From: Alphaproteobacteria bacterium
GTDB taxonomy: Bacteria > Pseudomonadota > Alphaproteobacteria > Micavibrionales > UBA2020
Reading direction: 5' to 3'
Assembly: GCA_016794125.1 (NCBI GenBank)
Contig: JAEUKT010000004.1
Location: 197,460-261,459, forward strand
DNA length: 64,000 bases
Shown piece by piece: positions 36,501-45,071 of the stretch (the first letter of the stretch is position 1; each line of letters begins with the position of its first letter). The notes beneath the pieces were generated by a model. It saw nothing but the letters and a program-made list of their open reading frames with translations. It was not told the DNA's origin and did not search any database. The position numbers and the translations under genes are program-made.

Positions 36501-38324
36501 CTGGCCGCTTTCAACCACGTGCATATCTTCTGCGACCCGAACCCCGACCCGGCATCCAGCTTCGCGGAACGCCAGCGTATGTTCGATAACCGCCTTGGCT
36601 GGGACGGTTACAACAAGGATAAAATCTCGGCGGGTGGCGGCGTGTTCGACCGTTCGGCGAAAACGATCAAGCTGTCGGCGGCGATCAAGAAAGCCTTCGA
36701 CATTGCCGAAGACAGCGTCACGCCGGATGAACTGATCCGCGCCATCCTGAAATCACAGGTCGACCTGATCTGGCTGGGCGGCATCGGCACATTCATCAAG
36801 TCTGCGGCGCAAAGCAACGCGGATGCGGATGACAAAACCAACGACAACCTGCGCGTCGATGCGAAGGATGTGCGCGCGAAAGTGATCGGGGAAGGTGCGA
36901 ACCTCGGCACCACGCAGCTGGCGCGGGTCGAATATGCCCGCAACGGCGGCCGCATCAATACCGACTTCATCGACAACTCGGGCGGCGTCGATTGCTCCGA
37001 CCATGAAGTCAACATCAAGATTCTGCTCTCCGACGTCGTCGGTCGCGGGAAACTGTCGATGGAGGCGCGCAACAAACTGATGGCCGACATGACGGATGAG
37101 GTATCGGAACTGGTCCTGCGCGACAACTACCAGCAATCGCAATCGCTGTCGCTGCAGCAAAAAATCGCCCGCGACCAGCTGGGCATGCATATCGACCTGA
37201 TCCGCCATCTGGAGAAATCGGGCCTGATCAAGCGCAGCCTTGAAGGCCTGCCGGATGACGAGGCGCTGGGACGTCTGACCAAAGAACGCGGCGGGTTGAC
37301 GCGCCCCGAGCTTTGCATCCTCACCTCATGGGCGAAGATCGACATCTATAACGAGCTGCTGAAAACCGATGTGCCGGATGACGCGCGGATGGAAGGTCTG
37401 CTGTTCGATTACTTCCCCAAAGCGCTGCATAAATACAAAGACGAGATCAAGGCACACCGCCTGCGCCGCGAAATCATCGCAACGCAGCTGGTCAACATGA
37501 TCGTCAACCGCATGGGGCCCGTTTTCGTCATGTCGCGCATGCAGAAAACCGGTGCGCAGCTGGGCGAGGTCGTGAAGGCCTTCATGATCGTCATGGAATC
37601 CTACGCCATGCCGCAGATGTGGGCGGCGATCGAGGCGCTGGACAACAAGGTGCCGGCATCCGTCCAGCTGGATGCGCTCAACGAAGTCTTCGTGGTGGCG
37701 AAACGCACCGTCACATGGTATCTGCGCTTCGGCGGCGGCGACCTGAACGTGGGCAAGGAAGTGGAAGCGTTCCAGCCGGGCGTCGAGATGCTGAAAAAAT
37801 CCGTCGCGAAAATCGTGCCCGACGGCCTGCGCGCATCGGTGCAGGAAGACGAAAAGCATTTCGCGGACAGCGGCATGACCGCCGCGCTGGCATCCGACAT
37901 CGCGGTTGCAAAACTGCTGTCATCCGCGACCGATATCACCTCGATCGCCCGCCGTTCCAGCGCGGATATCAAGGCGATTGCGGAGATGTATTTCGTTGTG
38001 GGCGACCGCCTTGGCCTTGTCTGGCTGCGCCGCAAGGTGGCGGAGCTGGTTCCGCAAACCTCGTGGCAGGCGCGCATCATGGGCGGCTTGACGGATGATT
38101 TCTATATCCATCAGGCGGCGCTGACGATGGCGTTCGCGGGTTCGGTCAAGAAAAACGCGAAGCCCGACCGCGCCATGGTCGATAAATGGTTCGCCGACAA
38201 CAGCGTGCGCACGAACAAGATCAACGCGCTCGTGAACGAACTCCGCGCCCAGCCGCATGTCGATCTGGATATGCTTGTGCTGGTCAGCCAGCGCATCGGC
38301 CAGCTGGTGCATCAGGCGAAGTAA
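33510..38324 (+). CDS. NAD-specific glutamate dehydrogenase, 180-kDa class
   Basis: A 1,604-residue enzyme of the large NAD-GDH family (Caulobacter/Azospirillum/Pseudomonas type). The N-terminal half holds ACT-like regulatory domains; the catalytic part lies around residues 790-1250 with RGGDIARGGIRWSDR, VPVGAKGGFV, GTATFSNHAN, DGPDPYLVVAADKG and the nucleotide fold GVGDMAGDVFGNG. It oxidises glutamate to 2-oxoglutarate and ammonia, chiefly for catabolism. ATG 33510 is chosen because the family begins a short way before the ENQLLHEFLSAF helix; ATG 33396 or 33468 would add up to 38 residues without similarity. Regulatory repeats lie upstream and a terminator follows. Confidence 0.93.
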   Translation: MSKSPQKDRLIQNALIASREGKGAKKENQLLHEFLSAFYQQVPPDDLQGWKAEDLSRVAGSMCDWSAERASGQVKVRVFNPELKRDGWHIPHTVIQIVNDDMPFIIDSIASALLSQGLNIDVLFHPILSVARDGSKLKSVQAGKHADAKLVESCVYVQLEQMLTTDAMRKLQTALEQTLGDVRAATADWRGMLGRIDEVSLFAEGFAKNHDMHDLQESRDFLAYVKNNNFTLLGYRAYNVAGGKASTLAGSSLGILKGGRVIEIGDEAENRLIEGLRQSRWAVSIGKLVGEISTVHRRVPMDAIVVKSVNAKGDLTGMHIFVGLFTSSTYSCRTSEIPMVRQKVAETIEHAGFIRGTHDYKALEHILEKMPRDELFQVSSEDLQKLALGILRLQIKQRVALFSHMDTMGQHMSCLLYVPRDRYNTKFRLQAERILEQGLNGRVANFFTTLDDSLLARLLFTVRVEDGGASYNHAKLESQLIELSREWDERLKKVLIDVYGKIKGEELAATYGRAFPSAYHESIEIRNAVHDIRQLETMLHNDGKDDIRVEFYRLHAAPKGEYRLKVYHEGKPVPLSDILPVLDAMGFKSESEMPYEVKPVGATGAIWIHDFVLKGPEDVEIEKVKQNLEETFVQVWKGRAESDGLNQLVLRANLNWREVMVLRTYSGYMRQARLPYSRVYIEQTLAAYPQIARELVEMFKLLHDPKAGAKSAEKARLAGEKIVEMLGNVQKLDHDRILRSYKTLIEKTLRTSYFQTDENGMPKNLLAMKLDSKNIMELPLPRPHVEIYVYSTRVEAIHLRGGDIARGGIRWSDRHEDFRTEVLSLMKAQQVKNTVIVPVGAKGGFVVKQPPKTGGRDAYLQEGVDCYKIFVQALLDLTDNNVKGKIVRPKDVVCHDGPDPYLVVAADKGTATFSNHANGLSVKAGFWLGDAFASGGATGYDHKGIAITARGGWECVKRHFREMGTDIQKQPFTTVGVGDMAGDVFGNGVLLSKQMKLLAAFNHVHIFCDPNPDPASSFAERQRMFDNRLGWDGYNKDKISAGGGVFDRSAKTIKLSAAIKKAFDIAEDSVTPDELIRAILKSQVDLIWLGGIGTFIKSAAQSNADADDKTNDNLRVDAKDVRAKVIGEGANLGTTQLARVEYARNGGRINTDFIDNSGGVDCSDHEVNIKILLSDVVGRGKLSMEARNKLMADMTDEVSELVLRDNYQQSQSLSLQQKIARDQLGMHIDLIRHLEKSGLIKRSLEGLPDDEALGRLTKERGGLTRPELCILTSWAKIDIYNELLKTDVPDDARMEGLLFDYFPKALHKYKDEIKAHRLRREIIATQLVNMIVNRMGPVFVMSRMQKTGAQLGEVVKAFMIVMESYAMPQMWAAIEALDNKVPASVQLDALNEVFVVAKRTVTWYLRFGGGDLNVGKEVEAFQPGVEMLKKSVAKIVPDGLRASVQEDEKHFADSGMTAALASDIAVAKLLSSATDITSIARRSSADIKAIAEMYFVVGDRLGLVWLRRKVAELVPQTSWQARIMGGLTDDFYIHQAALTMAFAGSVKKNAKPDRAMVDKWFADNSVRTNKINALVNELRAQPHVDLDMLVLVSQRIGQLVHQAK

Positions 38325-38342
38325 AAATCTGACGCAAACAAA

Positions 38343-38374
38343 AACCGCCCCGATTTACACCGGGGCGGTTTTTT
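38343..38374. terminator. Terminator after NAD-GDH
   Basis: A 10-bp stem AACCGCCCCG / CGGGGCGGTT with A run before and TTTTTTG after; it can work in both directions and separates GDH from the converging bpt gene. Confidence 0.92.
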
Positions 38375-38377
38375 GTT

Positions 38378-39124
38378 TTAAAGTTCCGGCGGCTGCTTTT
38401 CGTCGGGCGGCACGACCGTGCCGAAATCGACCCAGCGTTCATCGACGAACAGCTCCAGCGGCTGGAATTTCGATTTATAGGCCATTTTTTGCGACCCGCG
38501 CACCCAGAGGCCCAGATAGATATAGGGCTTGCCAGCATTCGCCGTGTATTCGCACAGTTTCAAAACCAGCCATGTGCCAAGGCTGCGTTTATCGTCGGCG
38601 GGGCTGAAATAACTGTAAACGGCGGACGCGCCGTCTGGCAGGTCGTCGAACTGCATCACGCCGACCACCTCGTCGCCGCGGCGGGCGACCAGGAATTTGG
38701 TGTCCATCGGGCTGTCGTCCATCATCTGCTGGAACGCGCCGTAGGACATTTCCGTCATGCCGCCGTCGGGGTGGCGCGTGTGCAGGTAGGTCGAGAATAA
38801 TTCGTACAGCGCAAAGGTCGCTTTGGATTCTTCAATCGTGAAATGCAGGTCGGCATTTTTTTTCAGGATGCGGCGGAACCCGCTGTTCGGCGTGAAATCG
38901 CGCAGGCGGATGCGCGCGGCGATGCAGGCGCGGCAGGCGGGGCATTTCTGGCGGTAAAACATGCCCTGGCTGCGGCGGAAACCGCGCTCGATCAGGCGCG
39001 GGGCGAGCGGCAGTTCGACCGGCGACAGCAGCGTCGCCACCTTCTGCTCCACCCGCCCGTCAAGATAAGGGCAGGGGCCGGAGGGGAGCAGGTAGAGCTG
39101 CAGCGTGGTTGATTTGACGTTCAT
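38378..39124 (-). CDS. bpt: Aspartate/glutamate leucyltransferase
   Basis: A 248-residue protein of the ATE/Bpt family. The N-terminal domain carries GPCPYLDGRVEQ (C18) and CPACRACIA (61-69), cysteines typical of the family; the C-terminal GNAT-like domain has GVMQFDDLPDGASAVYSYF and YIYLGLWVRGSQKMAYK. It transfers leucine from leucyl-tRNA to proteins with N-terminal Asp or Glu, making them ClpS/ClpAP substrates of the N-degron pathway. Length and motifs are normal. Confidence 0.9.
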   Translation of the reverse strand: MNVKSTTLQLYLLPSGPCPYLDGRVEQKVATLLSPVELPLAPRLIERGFRRSQGMFYRQKCPACRACIAARIRLRDFTPNSGFRRILKKNADLHFTIEESKATFALYELFSTYLHTRHPDGGMTEMSYGAFQQMMDDSPMDTKFLVARRGDEVVGVMQFDDLPDGASAVYSYFSPADDKRSLGTWLVLKLCEYTANAGKPYIYLGLWVRGSQKMAYKSKFQPLELFVDERWVDFGTVVPPDEKQPPEL

Positions 39125-39171
39125 GGATTTAATATATGCCTGCTATGCGGGCAATCCAACCGGCAAAAAGA

Positions 39172-40164
39172 TCACGGGAACTGGATCACGCCCGGATCGA
39201 CCGGTTTCACGCCGGTGATCGTGGGTTTCTTGACCGTGGGTTTTTTCACCGCATTCGGTTTTTTCGGGCCGTTGGTGATGGATTGCTTCAGCAAAATCAC
39301 GCTGATGCGGCGGTTGCGCGGGTTGGCGGGGTCGTTCGGCACCAGGGCCTCGCGGTCGGCCTTGCCCTGCACGTTTTCGATGCGGTCAATCGCAAGTCCG
39401 TCGGCCAGCAGTACACGGCGGCTGGCATTCGCGCGGTCGGATGACAGTTCCCAGTTGGTATAGGTGGCATCCTTGCCATAGGGCACGCTGTCGGTATGGC
39501 CGCGCAGCGAGATTTTATTTGGCAGCGGCTTGATGACGGTGTTCACAAGGTTGAACAGTTTCTGCGCGGCGGGCAGGGGCTTGGCGCTGCCGGTTTCGAA
39601 CATCGGCTTGCCTTCCTGATCGACGATCTGGATGCGCAGGCCTTCGGGCGTCATGTCGATCAGCAGGTTCTGGGCAAGCTCCTTCAGCTCCGGCTGATCT
39701 TCGATCGCTTTTTTCAGCTGCTCGGCGGCGTTGTCGAATGCCTTGTCGTCGGCCTTGTCCATCGCCTCGATTTCCTTTTCTTCCTCGGTCGTCATTTTGT
39801 TGACGCCGTCTTCGCCGTCTTCTTTTCCCACGCCTTCCGACGGGTCGCGCTGCTGGGAAATGGGGTTGCGGTTGCTGGTCATCGCACCGTCGGGCGACAT
39901 CGTGGTGCCGCCCATCACACCGCCCGCGCCGCTGGTGGAGGTTGCGATACGGGGGTCGGCGGGCGCGAAATAGGCCGATATCATCGCCTTCTGCTCGTCC
40001 GTCGTGACGTTGAGCAGCCAGAGCAGCAGGAAGAACGCCATCATCGCGGTCACGAAGTCGGCATAGGCGACTTTCCACGCGCCGCCGTGGTGGCCGCCGG
40101 AAACCTTCTTCACCTTCTTGATGATGATGATCGGTTGTTTTTCGTCGTTCTGCTTCTTGGCCAT
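39172..40164 (-). CDS. motB: Flagellar motor stator protein MotB
   Basis: A 330-residue stator protein. Residues 33-53 (YADFVTAMMAFFLLLWLL) are the single membrane segment, with D36 as the proton-binding aspartate. A long acidic linker of about 120 residues precedes the OmpA-like peptidoglycan-binding domain (about 190-300: ISLRGHTDSVPYG, NWELSSDRANASRR, NPRNRRISVILLK). The Thr/Lys/Pro-rich C-terminal tail is unusually long. It follows motA by one base. Confidence 0.93.
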   Translation of the reverse strand: MAKKQNDEKQPIIIIKKVKKVSGGHHGGAWKVAYADFVTAMMAFFLLLWLLNVTTDEQKAMISAYFAPADPRIATSTSGAGGVMGGTTMSPDGAMTSNRNPISQQRDPSEGVGKEDGEDGVNKMTTEEEKEIEAMDKADDKAFDNAAEQLKKAIEDQPELKELAQNLLIDMTPEGLRIQIVDQEGKPMFETGSAKPLPAAQKLFNLVNTVIKPLPNKISLRGHTDSVPYGKDATYTNWELSSDRANASRRVLLADGLAIDRIENVQGKADREALVPNDPANPRNRRISVILLKQSITNGPKKPNAVKKPTVKKPTITGVKPVDPGVIQFP

Positions 40165-40165
40165 G

Positions 40166-41023
40166 CTACGCCGTCACGTTCTGCGTGGCTTCTTCGACCT
40201 CGATAAAGGTGGGCTGCGTGTCGTGCAGCAGGATCTTGCGGCCGAATTCGATCGCGACTTGGGGTGCTGCGCCCTGCAGGAAGGCAAGGATGCAGGTTTT
40301 CATGCACAGGTAATATTTCACTTCGCTGTCGTTACGCTCCTTGATCGCCGAAGCGATGGGCGCGATAAAGCCGTAAGACAGCCAGACGCCGAGGAACGTA
40401 CCCACCAGCGCGCCGCCGATCAGGTGGCCGAGGACTTCGGGCGGTTCGGTGATCGAACCCATGGTGTGAATAACGCCCAGAACCGCCGCGACGATCCCGA
40501 GCGCGGGCATGCCGTCCGCCATCGTCTGCACAGCGTGGGAGGTGTGGTTGCGCTCCCCCTGCTGGGTTTCGATTTCCTGGTCCATCAGCGCCTCGATCTC
40601 GTGCGGTTTTTCCGCGCCCAAGGATATCAGGCGCAGGTAATCGCACAGGAAGGTGACGGCATGGTGGTTGGCGTGGAAGGTCGGAAATTTCTTGAAAATC
40701 TCGCTTTCTTCCGGGTTTTCGATGTGCTGTTCCAGCGCCAGCCAGCCTTTCGACCGCGCGGTCTTGAACACGACGAACAGCATCGACAGCACTTCGACAT
40801 ATTCGGGTTTGTTGAAGGTGTCTTTTTTATAGATGCTCTTGATATCCGCCATCGTCTGCTTGATGACGTGCTTGGAGTTCGCTGTCAGGAAGGCCGCGCA
40901 GGCGGAGCCGAAAATGATGACCAATTCGAAAGGCTGCCACAAGACGGCCAGATGTCCGTTGTTGGCGACGTAGCCGCCAATCGTACAGACGATCACCATG
41001 ATGTTGCCGACGAGCTTTAACAT
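40166..41023 (-). CDS. motA: Flagellar motor stator protein MotA
   Basis: A 285-residue protein with four membrane segments (about 3-20, 30-50, 170-190, 202-225). The large cytoplasmic loop holds charged residues that contact FliG, and the family signature TMADGMPALGIVAAVLGVIHTM lies near residue 166. With MotB it forms the proton-driven stator. No other flagellar gene is in the window. AGGA precedes the ATG. Confidence 0.93.
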   Translation of the reverse strand: MLKLVGNIMVIVCTIGGYVANNGHLAVLWQPFELVIIFGSACAAFLTANSKHVIKQTMADIKSIYKKDTFNKPEYVEVLSMLFVVFKTARSKGWLALEQHIENPEESEIFKKFPTFHANHHAVTFLCDYLRLISLGAEKPHEIEALMDQEIETQQGERNHTSHAVQTMADGMPALGIVAAVLGVIHTMGSITEPPEVLGHLIGGALVGTFLGVWLSYGFIAPIASAIKERNDSEVKYYLCMKTCILAFLQGAAPQVAIEFGRKILLHDTQPTFIEVEEATQNVTA

Positions 41024-41123
41024 TTCATCCTGAAATATTTAAAGTGGAGACCCGGGATTTCTTCCGGGGTTGGTACACTCATAGTATGCCAAGCGAGAGT
41101 TAATTATTTATTGATAAATGCCG

Positions 41124-42044
41124 TTATGAAAAGCAGGATTCGATAATATTTTCGACGAGTTGCCCTGTTTTGTTCAACTTGTCCTGATGGGGGTTGAATT
41201 CCGCCAGTTCAAGGCCCGCGAAACGGGGGTGGCGGGCGATGGATTTCAGCACGGGCAGCACTTCGGCCGCGACCAGCCCCGTATCTTCGGCCGATCCGAC
41301 GCCCGGGGAATCTTCGGGGCGGAAACAATCCATGTCGATGGTCAATCCGAACGCATCGGTGCCGTCATTTGCGCGCGCCAGCGCCTCGTCATAGCAGGCC
41401 TTGAAGCCGCGGGCGCGCACTTCGTCGAGGAAGAAAACGCGGATGCCTTCGCGTTTGGCGAATGCGACTTCGGCGGGCTCATAGCTATGCGCGCCGATGA
41501 TGCTGATATGCTGCGGCGATAATTTCGGCAGCAGGCCGCCGATATGCTGCAGGTCGGGCAGGCCGTGGCCGGTCAGCGCGGTCACAGGCTGGCCATGCCA
41601 CCATCCGCCCCATTTGCCCTGATATGATGTTTCGATGGTGTGGCAATCCATATGCGCATCGACCCAGATCAGGCCGAATTTGCGGTGCGCTTTTCTGGCG
41701 GCGACAACGCCCGACCATGTGCCGATAGCCGATGAATGATCGCCGCCGATCACGATTGGCACGTTGCCGTTTTCGGCAGATATGCGCACGGTATCCGACA
41801 GGCGGCGCAGCGCGGTCAGCACATGCGCAAGGCTGTCCAGCTTGTCTTTCACATCTTCGTGCCTGCCGAGGAATTTCAGCCCGAGCGGCGCGTGCCATTT
41901 CGCCGCGACATGATGCGCCGCAAGGCTGGCGAGGATTGCGGAGGCGTTGACCGATGCCGGCCCGTCTTCGCAGCGGAAATTGGCGCAGCCCCAGCCGCTG
42001 TCAAAGCCGATGATGTCTGTGCGAAGCGGTGTCTTGGACTGCAT
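41124..42044 (-). CDS. rocF: Arginase-family ureohydrolase
   Basis: A 306-residue ureohydrolase. Manganese ligands are visible in GGDHSSAIG (H near 101), WVDAHMDCHT (D, H, D near 127-131) and TIDMDCFRPEDSPGVGS (two D near 230). The form DAHMDCHT rather than DAHxDxN, and the late PGVGS segment, are closer to arginase than agmatinase. It hydrolyses arginine to ornithine and urea, a source of nitrogen in line with the nearby GDH. A 12-bp palindrome lies 20 bases upstream. Confidence 0.85.
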   Translation of the reverse strand: MQSKTPLRTDIIGFDSGWGCANFRCEDGPASVNASAILASLAAHHVAAKWHAPLGLKFLGRHEDVKDKLDSLAHVLTALRRLSDTVRISAENGNVPIVIGGDHSSAIGTWSGVVAARKAHRKFGLIWVDAHMDCHTIETSYQGKWGGWWHGQPVTALTGHGLPDLQHIGGLLPKLSPQHISIIGAHSYEPAEVAFAKREGIRVFFLDEVRARGFKACYDEALARANDGTDAFGLTIDMDCFRPEDSPGVGSAEDTGLVAAEVLPVLKSIARHPRFAGLELAEFNPHQDKLNKTGQLVENIIESCFS

Positions 42045-42064
42045 GATTTACGTAACGGGATTGT

Positions 42065-42076
42065 TGAACCGGTTCA
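42065..42076. promoter_or_regulatory. 12-bp palindrome TGAACCGGTTCA
   Basis: A perfect palindrome in the 142-base divergent gap between the arginase gene and the membrane protein at 42187, well placed for a dimeric repressor or activator of either gene. Confidence 0.5.
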
Positions 42077-42186
42077 CAGGATGGCTTTTTGGCCATAAAA
42101 AGTCAAAGCCCAAAGGGCAAAGGATAGTAATAACAGTGCTTTTCATGGCATAATCCCAGCAGATTCAAGGTGCAAGAGGTCGTCCC

Positions 42187-43014
42187 ATGCTGATGATGTG
42201 CTGGTTTTACTGCTTCGACCTGGCATGGTTTCTATACTATGCCGGCGGCCCTTTGCTGATGCTGTGCGCGATGTTCGCGCTGAAACGCGGCATCGCCAAC
42301 CAGCGCAAGGGCCTGCGCCAGACGGCGTTCTTGATGATGTGGGGCGTGTCGGCGAAGATGTTCCTCATCGACCCGTTCATGTTCCCCGCCGCGATCAAGA
42401 AAAAAGCCTGCAGCGTCGCAGCGCAGCTGGAACCTCTCGCCTGCAAAGCGGACGGCAAGGGTTATCCCTTCATCCAGTTTTCGGGCGTGGTGCTGTTTCT
42501 TGTTTTCGCCTATGTCATCTACGAATATTACAAAATCCACATGCCGGAAAAAAAGATCAAGCATGTGACGCCCGATCAGGTGCATCTGCGGTTCTGGGCG
42601 AACCTTGCCTTCGTTTCGACGATGACGATGGTGATGTGGCAGCTGGCTCCGTGGGTGGGTTACCTGACTGTCGGCTGCATCCCCGGCATTTTCATCCTGT
42701 TCACCTGGCAGGAACTGGCGCTGGTCAATCTTGGCCTGCTGACGCTTGGCTTCTGGAAGCTTGAATCCTGCGTCTGGCAGTACAAGGTGTCGGAGCGCGA
42801 ACGCATGAAATACGTGCAGGCGACATGGACACCCAAGGATACGCTGTGGATGACGGTGTTCATTTACATCGTGACGCTAGGCATGAGTTACGTCGCGCAT
42901 GACATCATGGTGCGCACGAAATCGGTGCCGCATTCATGTTCGCTGGCGCAGATGCAGCAGAACCGCGAAGACATGAACGAGATCGACAGCGGCGACATGG
43001 ATATCAGCCGCTAA
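42187..43014 (+). CDS. Hypothetical polytopic membrane protein
   Basis: A 275-residue protein with about seven hydrophobic segments (near 5-30, 45-65, 95-115, 135-155, 158-178, 180-195, 220-240). Several Trp, Cys and His residues lie at segment ends (MLMMCWFYCF, HSCSLAQMQQ). The C-terminal tail is acidic and soluble. AGAGG precedes ATG 42187. No transporter or enzyme motif is recognised. Confidence 0.6.
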   Translation: MLMMCWFYCFDLAWFLYYAGGPLLMLCAMFALKRGIANQRKGLRQTAFLMMWGVSAKMFLIDPFMFPAAIKKKACSVAAQLEPLACKADGKGYPFIQFSGVVLFLVFAYVIYEYYKIHMPEKKIKHVTPDQVHLRFWANLAFVSTMTMVMWQLAPWVGYLTVGCIPGIFILFTWQELALVNLGLLTLGFWKLESCVWQYKVSERERMKYVQATWTPKDTLWMTVFIYIVTLGMSYVAHDIMVRTKSVPHSCSLAQMQQNREDMNEIDSGDMDISR

Positions 43015-43018
43015 CGCG

Positions 43019-44068
43019 TCAGGCCTTCAGCAGTTTCGCGATATCGCGCGCCGCATAGGTCAACACGCCGTCGGCGCCCGCGCGCTTGAAGCACATCATC
43101 ATTTCCATGATGGCCTTGTCGTAGTCGAGCCAGCCGTTCTGCGCCGCCGCCTTCACCATCGCGTATTCGCCCGACACGTTATAGGCGAAAGTCGGCATGC
43201 GGCATTCGTCCTTCACGCGGCGGATGACATCCAGATAGGGCAGGCCCGGCTTCACCATCACCATATCCGCGCCCTCGTCGATATCGAGCGAGGTTTCCAT
43301 GATGGCTTCTTCGGAATTGGCGGGGTTCATCTGGTAGGTTTTCTTGTCGCCCTTCAGGTATCCGCCCGAATTGACCGCGTCGCGGAACGGGCCGTAAAAG
43401 GCCGATGCGTATTTTGCGGCATAGGAAAGGATCGCGGTATTGGTGAAACCATGTTCGTCCAGCGTATCGCGGATCGCGCCGATGCGCCCGTCCATCATGT
43501 CGGAGGGGGCGACGATATCGACGCCGGCTTCGGCCTGCACAAGCGCCTGACGGCACAGCACCTCGACCGTTTCATCGTTCACCACATAACCGTCGGCATC
43601 GACCAGTCCGTCGTGGCCGTGGCTGGTATAGGGGTCGAGAGCGACATCGCAGATGATGCCGATATCCGGCACGGCATCCTTGATCGCGCGGATGGTGCGG
43701 CAGATCAGGTTGTTCGGCTCCCATGCTTCGCGGCCGTCCATCGATTTTTTGTCGGCATCGACAACGGGGAACAGGGCGATCGCGGGGATGCCCATGGTTG
43801 CGGCGGCTTCGATTTCCTTCAGCAGGTTATCCAGCGACCAGCGGGACACGCCGGGCATCGATTTGATCGGGTCTTCGATTTTTGCGCCTTCCATCACGAA
43901 AACGGGCCAGATCAGGTCGTTCACGCTCACCGCGTTTTCGGCGACAAGGTTGCGCGTCCATGCGCTGCGGCGCAGGCGGCGCGGGCGCACGCGGCCGGGA
44001 TCGTGCAGCGGCGGGCTGTCGGGCTCGCGGCGCGGCGATTGTTTTCTGAACGAGCTGATGTTTTTCAT
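43019..44068 (-). CDS. hemB: Delta-aminolevulinic acid dehydratase (porphobilinogen synthase)
   Basis: A 349-residue TIM-barrel enzyme. The two active-site lysines lie in SYAAKYASAFYGPFRD and MVMVKPGLPYLDV; PSDMMDGRIGAIR and the C-terminal FKRAGADGVLTYAARD are family signatures. The metal segment reads DVALDPYTSHGHDG, lacking the three zinc cysteines, so this is the magnesium-dependent class usual in alphaproteobacteria. It condenses two aminolevulinate molecules in tetrapyrrole synthesis. The N-terminus carries an Arg/Pro-rich extension of about 30 residues. Confidence 0.95.
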   Translation of the reverse strand: MKNISSFRKQSPRREPDSPPLHDPGRVRPRRLRRSAWTRNLVAENAVSVNDLIWPVFVMEGAKIEDPIKSMPGVSRWSLDNLLKEIEAAATMGIPAIALFPVVDADKKSMDGREAWEPNNLICRTIRAIKDAVPDIGIICDVALDPYTSHGHDGLVDADGYVVNDETVEVLCRQALVQAEAGVDIVAPSDMMDGRIGAIRDTLDEHGFTNTAILSYAAKYASAFYGPFRDAVNSGGYLKGDKKTYQMNPANSEEAIMETSLDIDEGADMVMVKPGLPYLDVIRRVKDECRMPTFAYNVSGEYAMVKAAAQNGWLDYDKAIMEMMMCFKRAGADGVLTYAARDIAKLLKA

Positions 44069-44167
44069 AATTCCATAATCCTTGTTATGAGGGTTTATAC
44101 AATATTATGGAGGGTGGAGGGAAGGGGGTTATACCGCTCCGAAATCGATGGGAGCGCCGATTACCCC

Positions 44168-44187
44168 CTCTCCCGCACGCGGGAGAG
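44168..44187. repeat. Hairpin CTCTCCCGC / GCGGGAGAG
   Basis: A 9-bp inverted repeat of the CCCTCTCCC type between hemB and the ankyrin gene. It resembles the inner arms of the element at 50627-50781 and may be a remnant of the same family. Confidence 0.5.
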
Positions 44188-44198
44188 AGGATCAAAGT

Positions 44199-45011
44199 TT
44201 AAGGCCGCAGCGCCGATTTATTCCCGGGCTTCGGTGCGGCGGTTGTTTCGGGTTGCGTGCCGTCATTCGCCTGCGCGAATTTATGCTGCAATCCGGCCAG
44301 CAGCTTCGCGCGTTCTTCCGGCGACGCATCGCCGAGGACGGAGGCGAGGGTATCGAAGCGGTGGTCTTTTTCGACGACCGGCATTTCGGGATGCGTTTTC
44401 TGGTGGGCGCGGATCAGGCGGATGGCGTTGTCGTTCTTCGCGTCTTCGGCGGCGAACAGCGCGGTTTCGTACCCGCGCGCGCCGGCATCCAGCAGCTGCG
44501 TCACGATATGCCCGTATGATTTTTCACGGGCGGCGATGGCAAGCGCGCCGTTCAGCGCGTTTTGCGCCACACCGCGTTCGATCAATATGCCCAGGATTTC
44601 CGCCTGGCCGTTCAGCGCCGCATATTCGGCCAGCGATTGCCGGCGTTCACGCCCGTTGATGCTGTGCGTTGCGATGAAATCCTTGTCCGCGCCGCGGTCC
44701 AGCAGCGCCGTCAGCGCGGCGGGATTTCTTTCCTGCATCGCAAGCAGCGCGAGCGATATTTTATCCTCGAAGGTATAGCTGCCCGCATTGCCGTTGAAGG
44801 TCGATTTGCTGTCGAGCGGCTGGTTCACATCGGCGCCGTCGTCGATGGCGGCAAGCGCCGTTTTCCAGTAGCCCTTGTATGCGGCCTGCACGGCGCGGAT
44901 GTTCAGCGTTTGCTGCGACGGCTTGCCCAGCTCCGCGTCGCGCTTTTCGTGCTGCGCGCGCAGCTTGGCATCGTTCTTGTCATTCCAGCTTTTCCACAGC
45001 TTTTTCAGCAT
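44199..45011 (-). CDS. Ankyrin repeat protein
   Basis: A 270-residue protein from ATG 45011 (GGAG upstream). After a charged helical N-terminus there are about four ankyrin-like repeats (residues 45-200), recognisable by AAIDDGADVNQPL, ALLDRGADKDFIA, GILIERGVAQNA and QLLDAGARGYETA. The C-terminal 60 residues are polar. Ankyrin repeats mediate protein contacts; the partner is unknown. A second ankyrin protein is encoded at 55956-56981, not closely similar. Confidence 0.72.
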   Translation of the reverse strand: MLKKLWKSWNDKNDAKLRAQHEKRDAELGKPSQQTLNIRAVQAAYKGYWKTALAAIDDGADVNQPLDSKSTFNGNAGSYTFEDKISLALLAMQERNPAALTALLDRGADKDFIATHSINGRERRQSLAEYAALNGQAEILGILIERGVAQNALNGALAIAAREKSYGHIVTQLLDAGARGYETALFAAEDAKNDNAIRLIRAHQKTHPEMPVVEKDHRFDTLASVLGDASPEERAKLLAGLQHKFAQANDGTQPETTAAPKPGNKSALRP

Positions 45012-45071
45012 GGCGCGACTCCGCTCGCAAGGCATTTAAATTTGATGCACGAGTGTAGGACGGCTGAAAAT

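Noticed and set aside
33441-36524. A 1,027-residue frame on the minus strand
   Set aside because: It lies wholly opposite the NAD-GDH gene and has the Ala/Arg/Gln/His bias of an antisense frame in GC-rich DNA.
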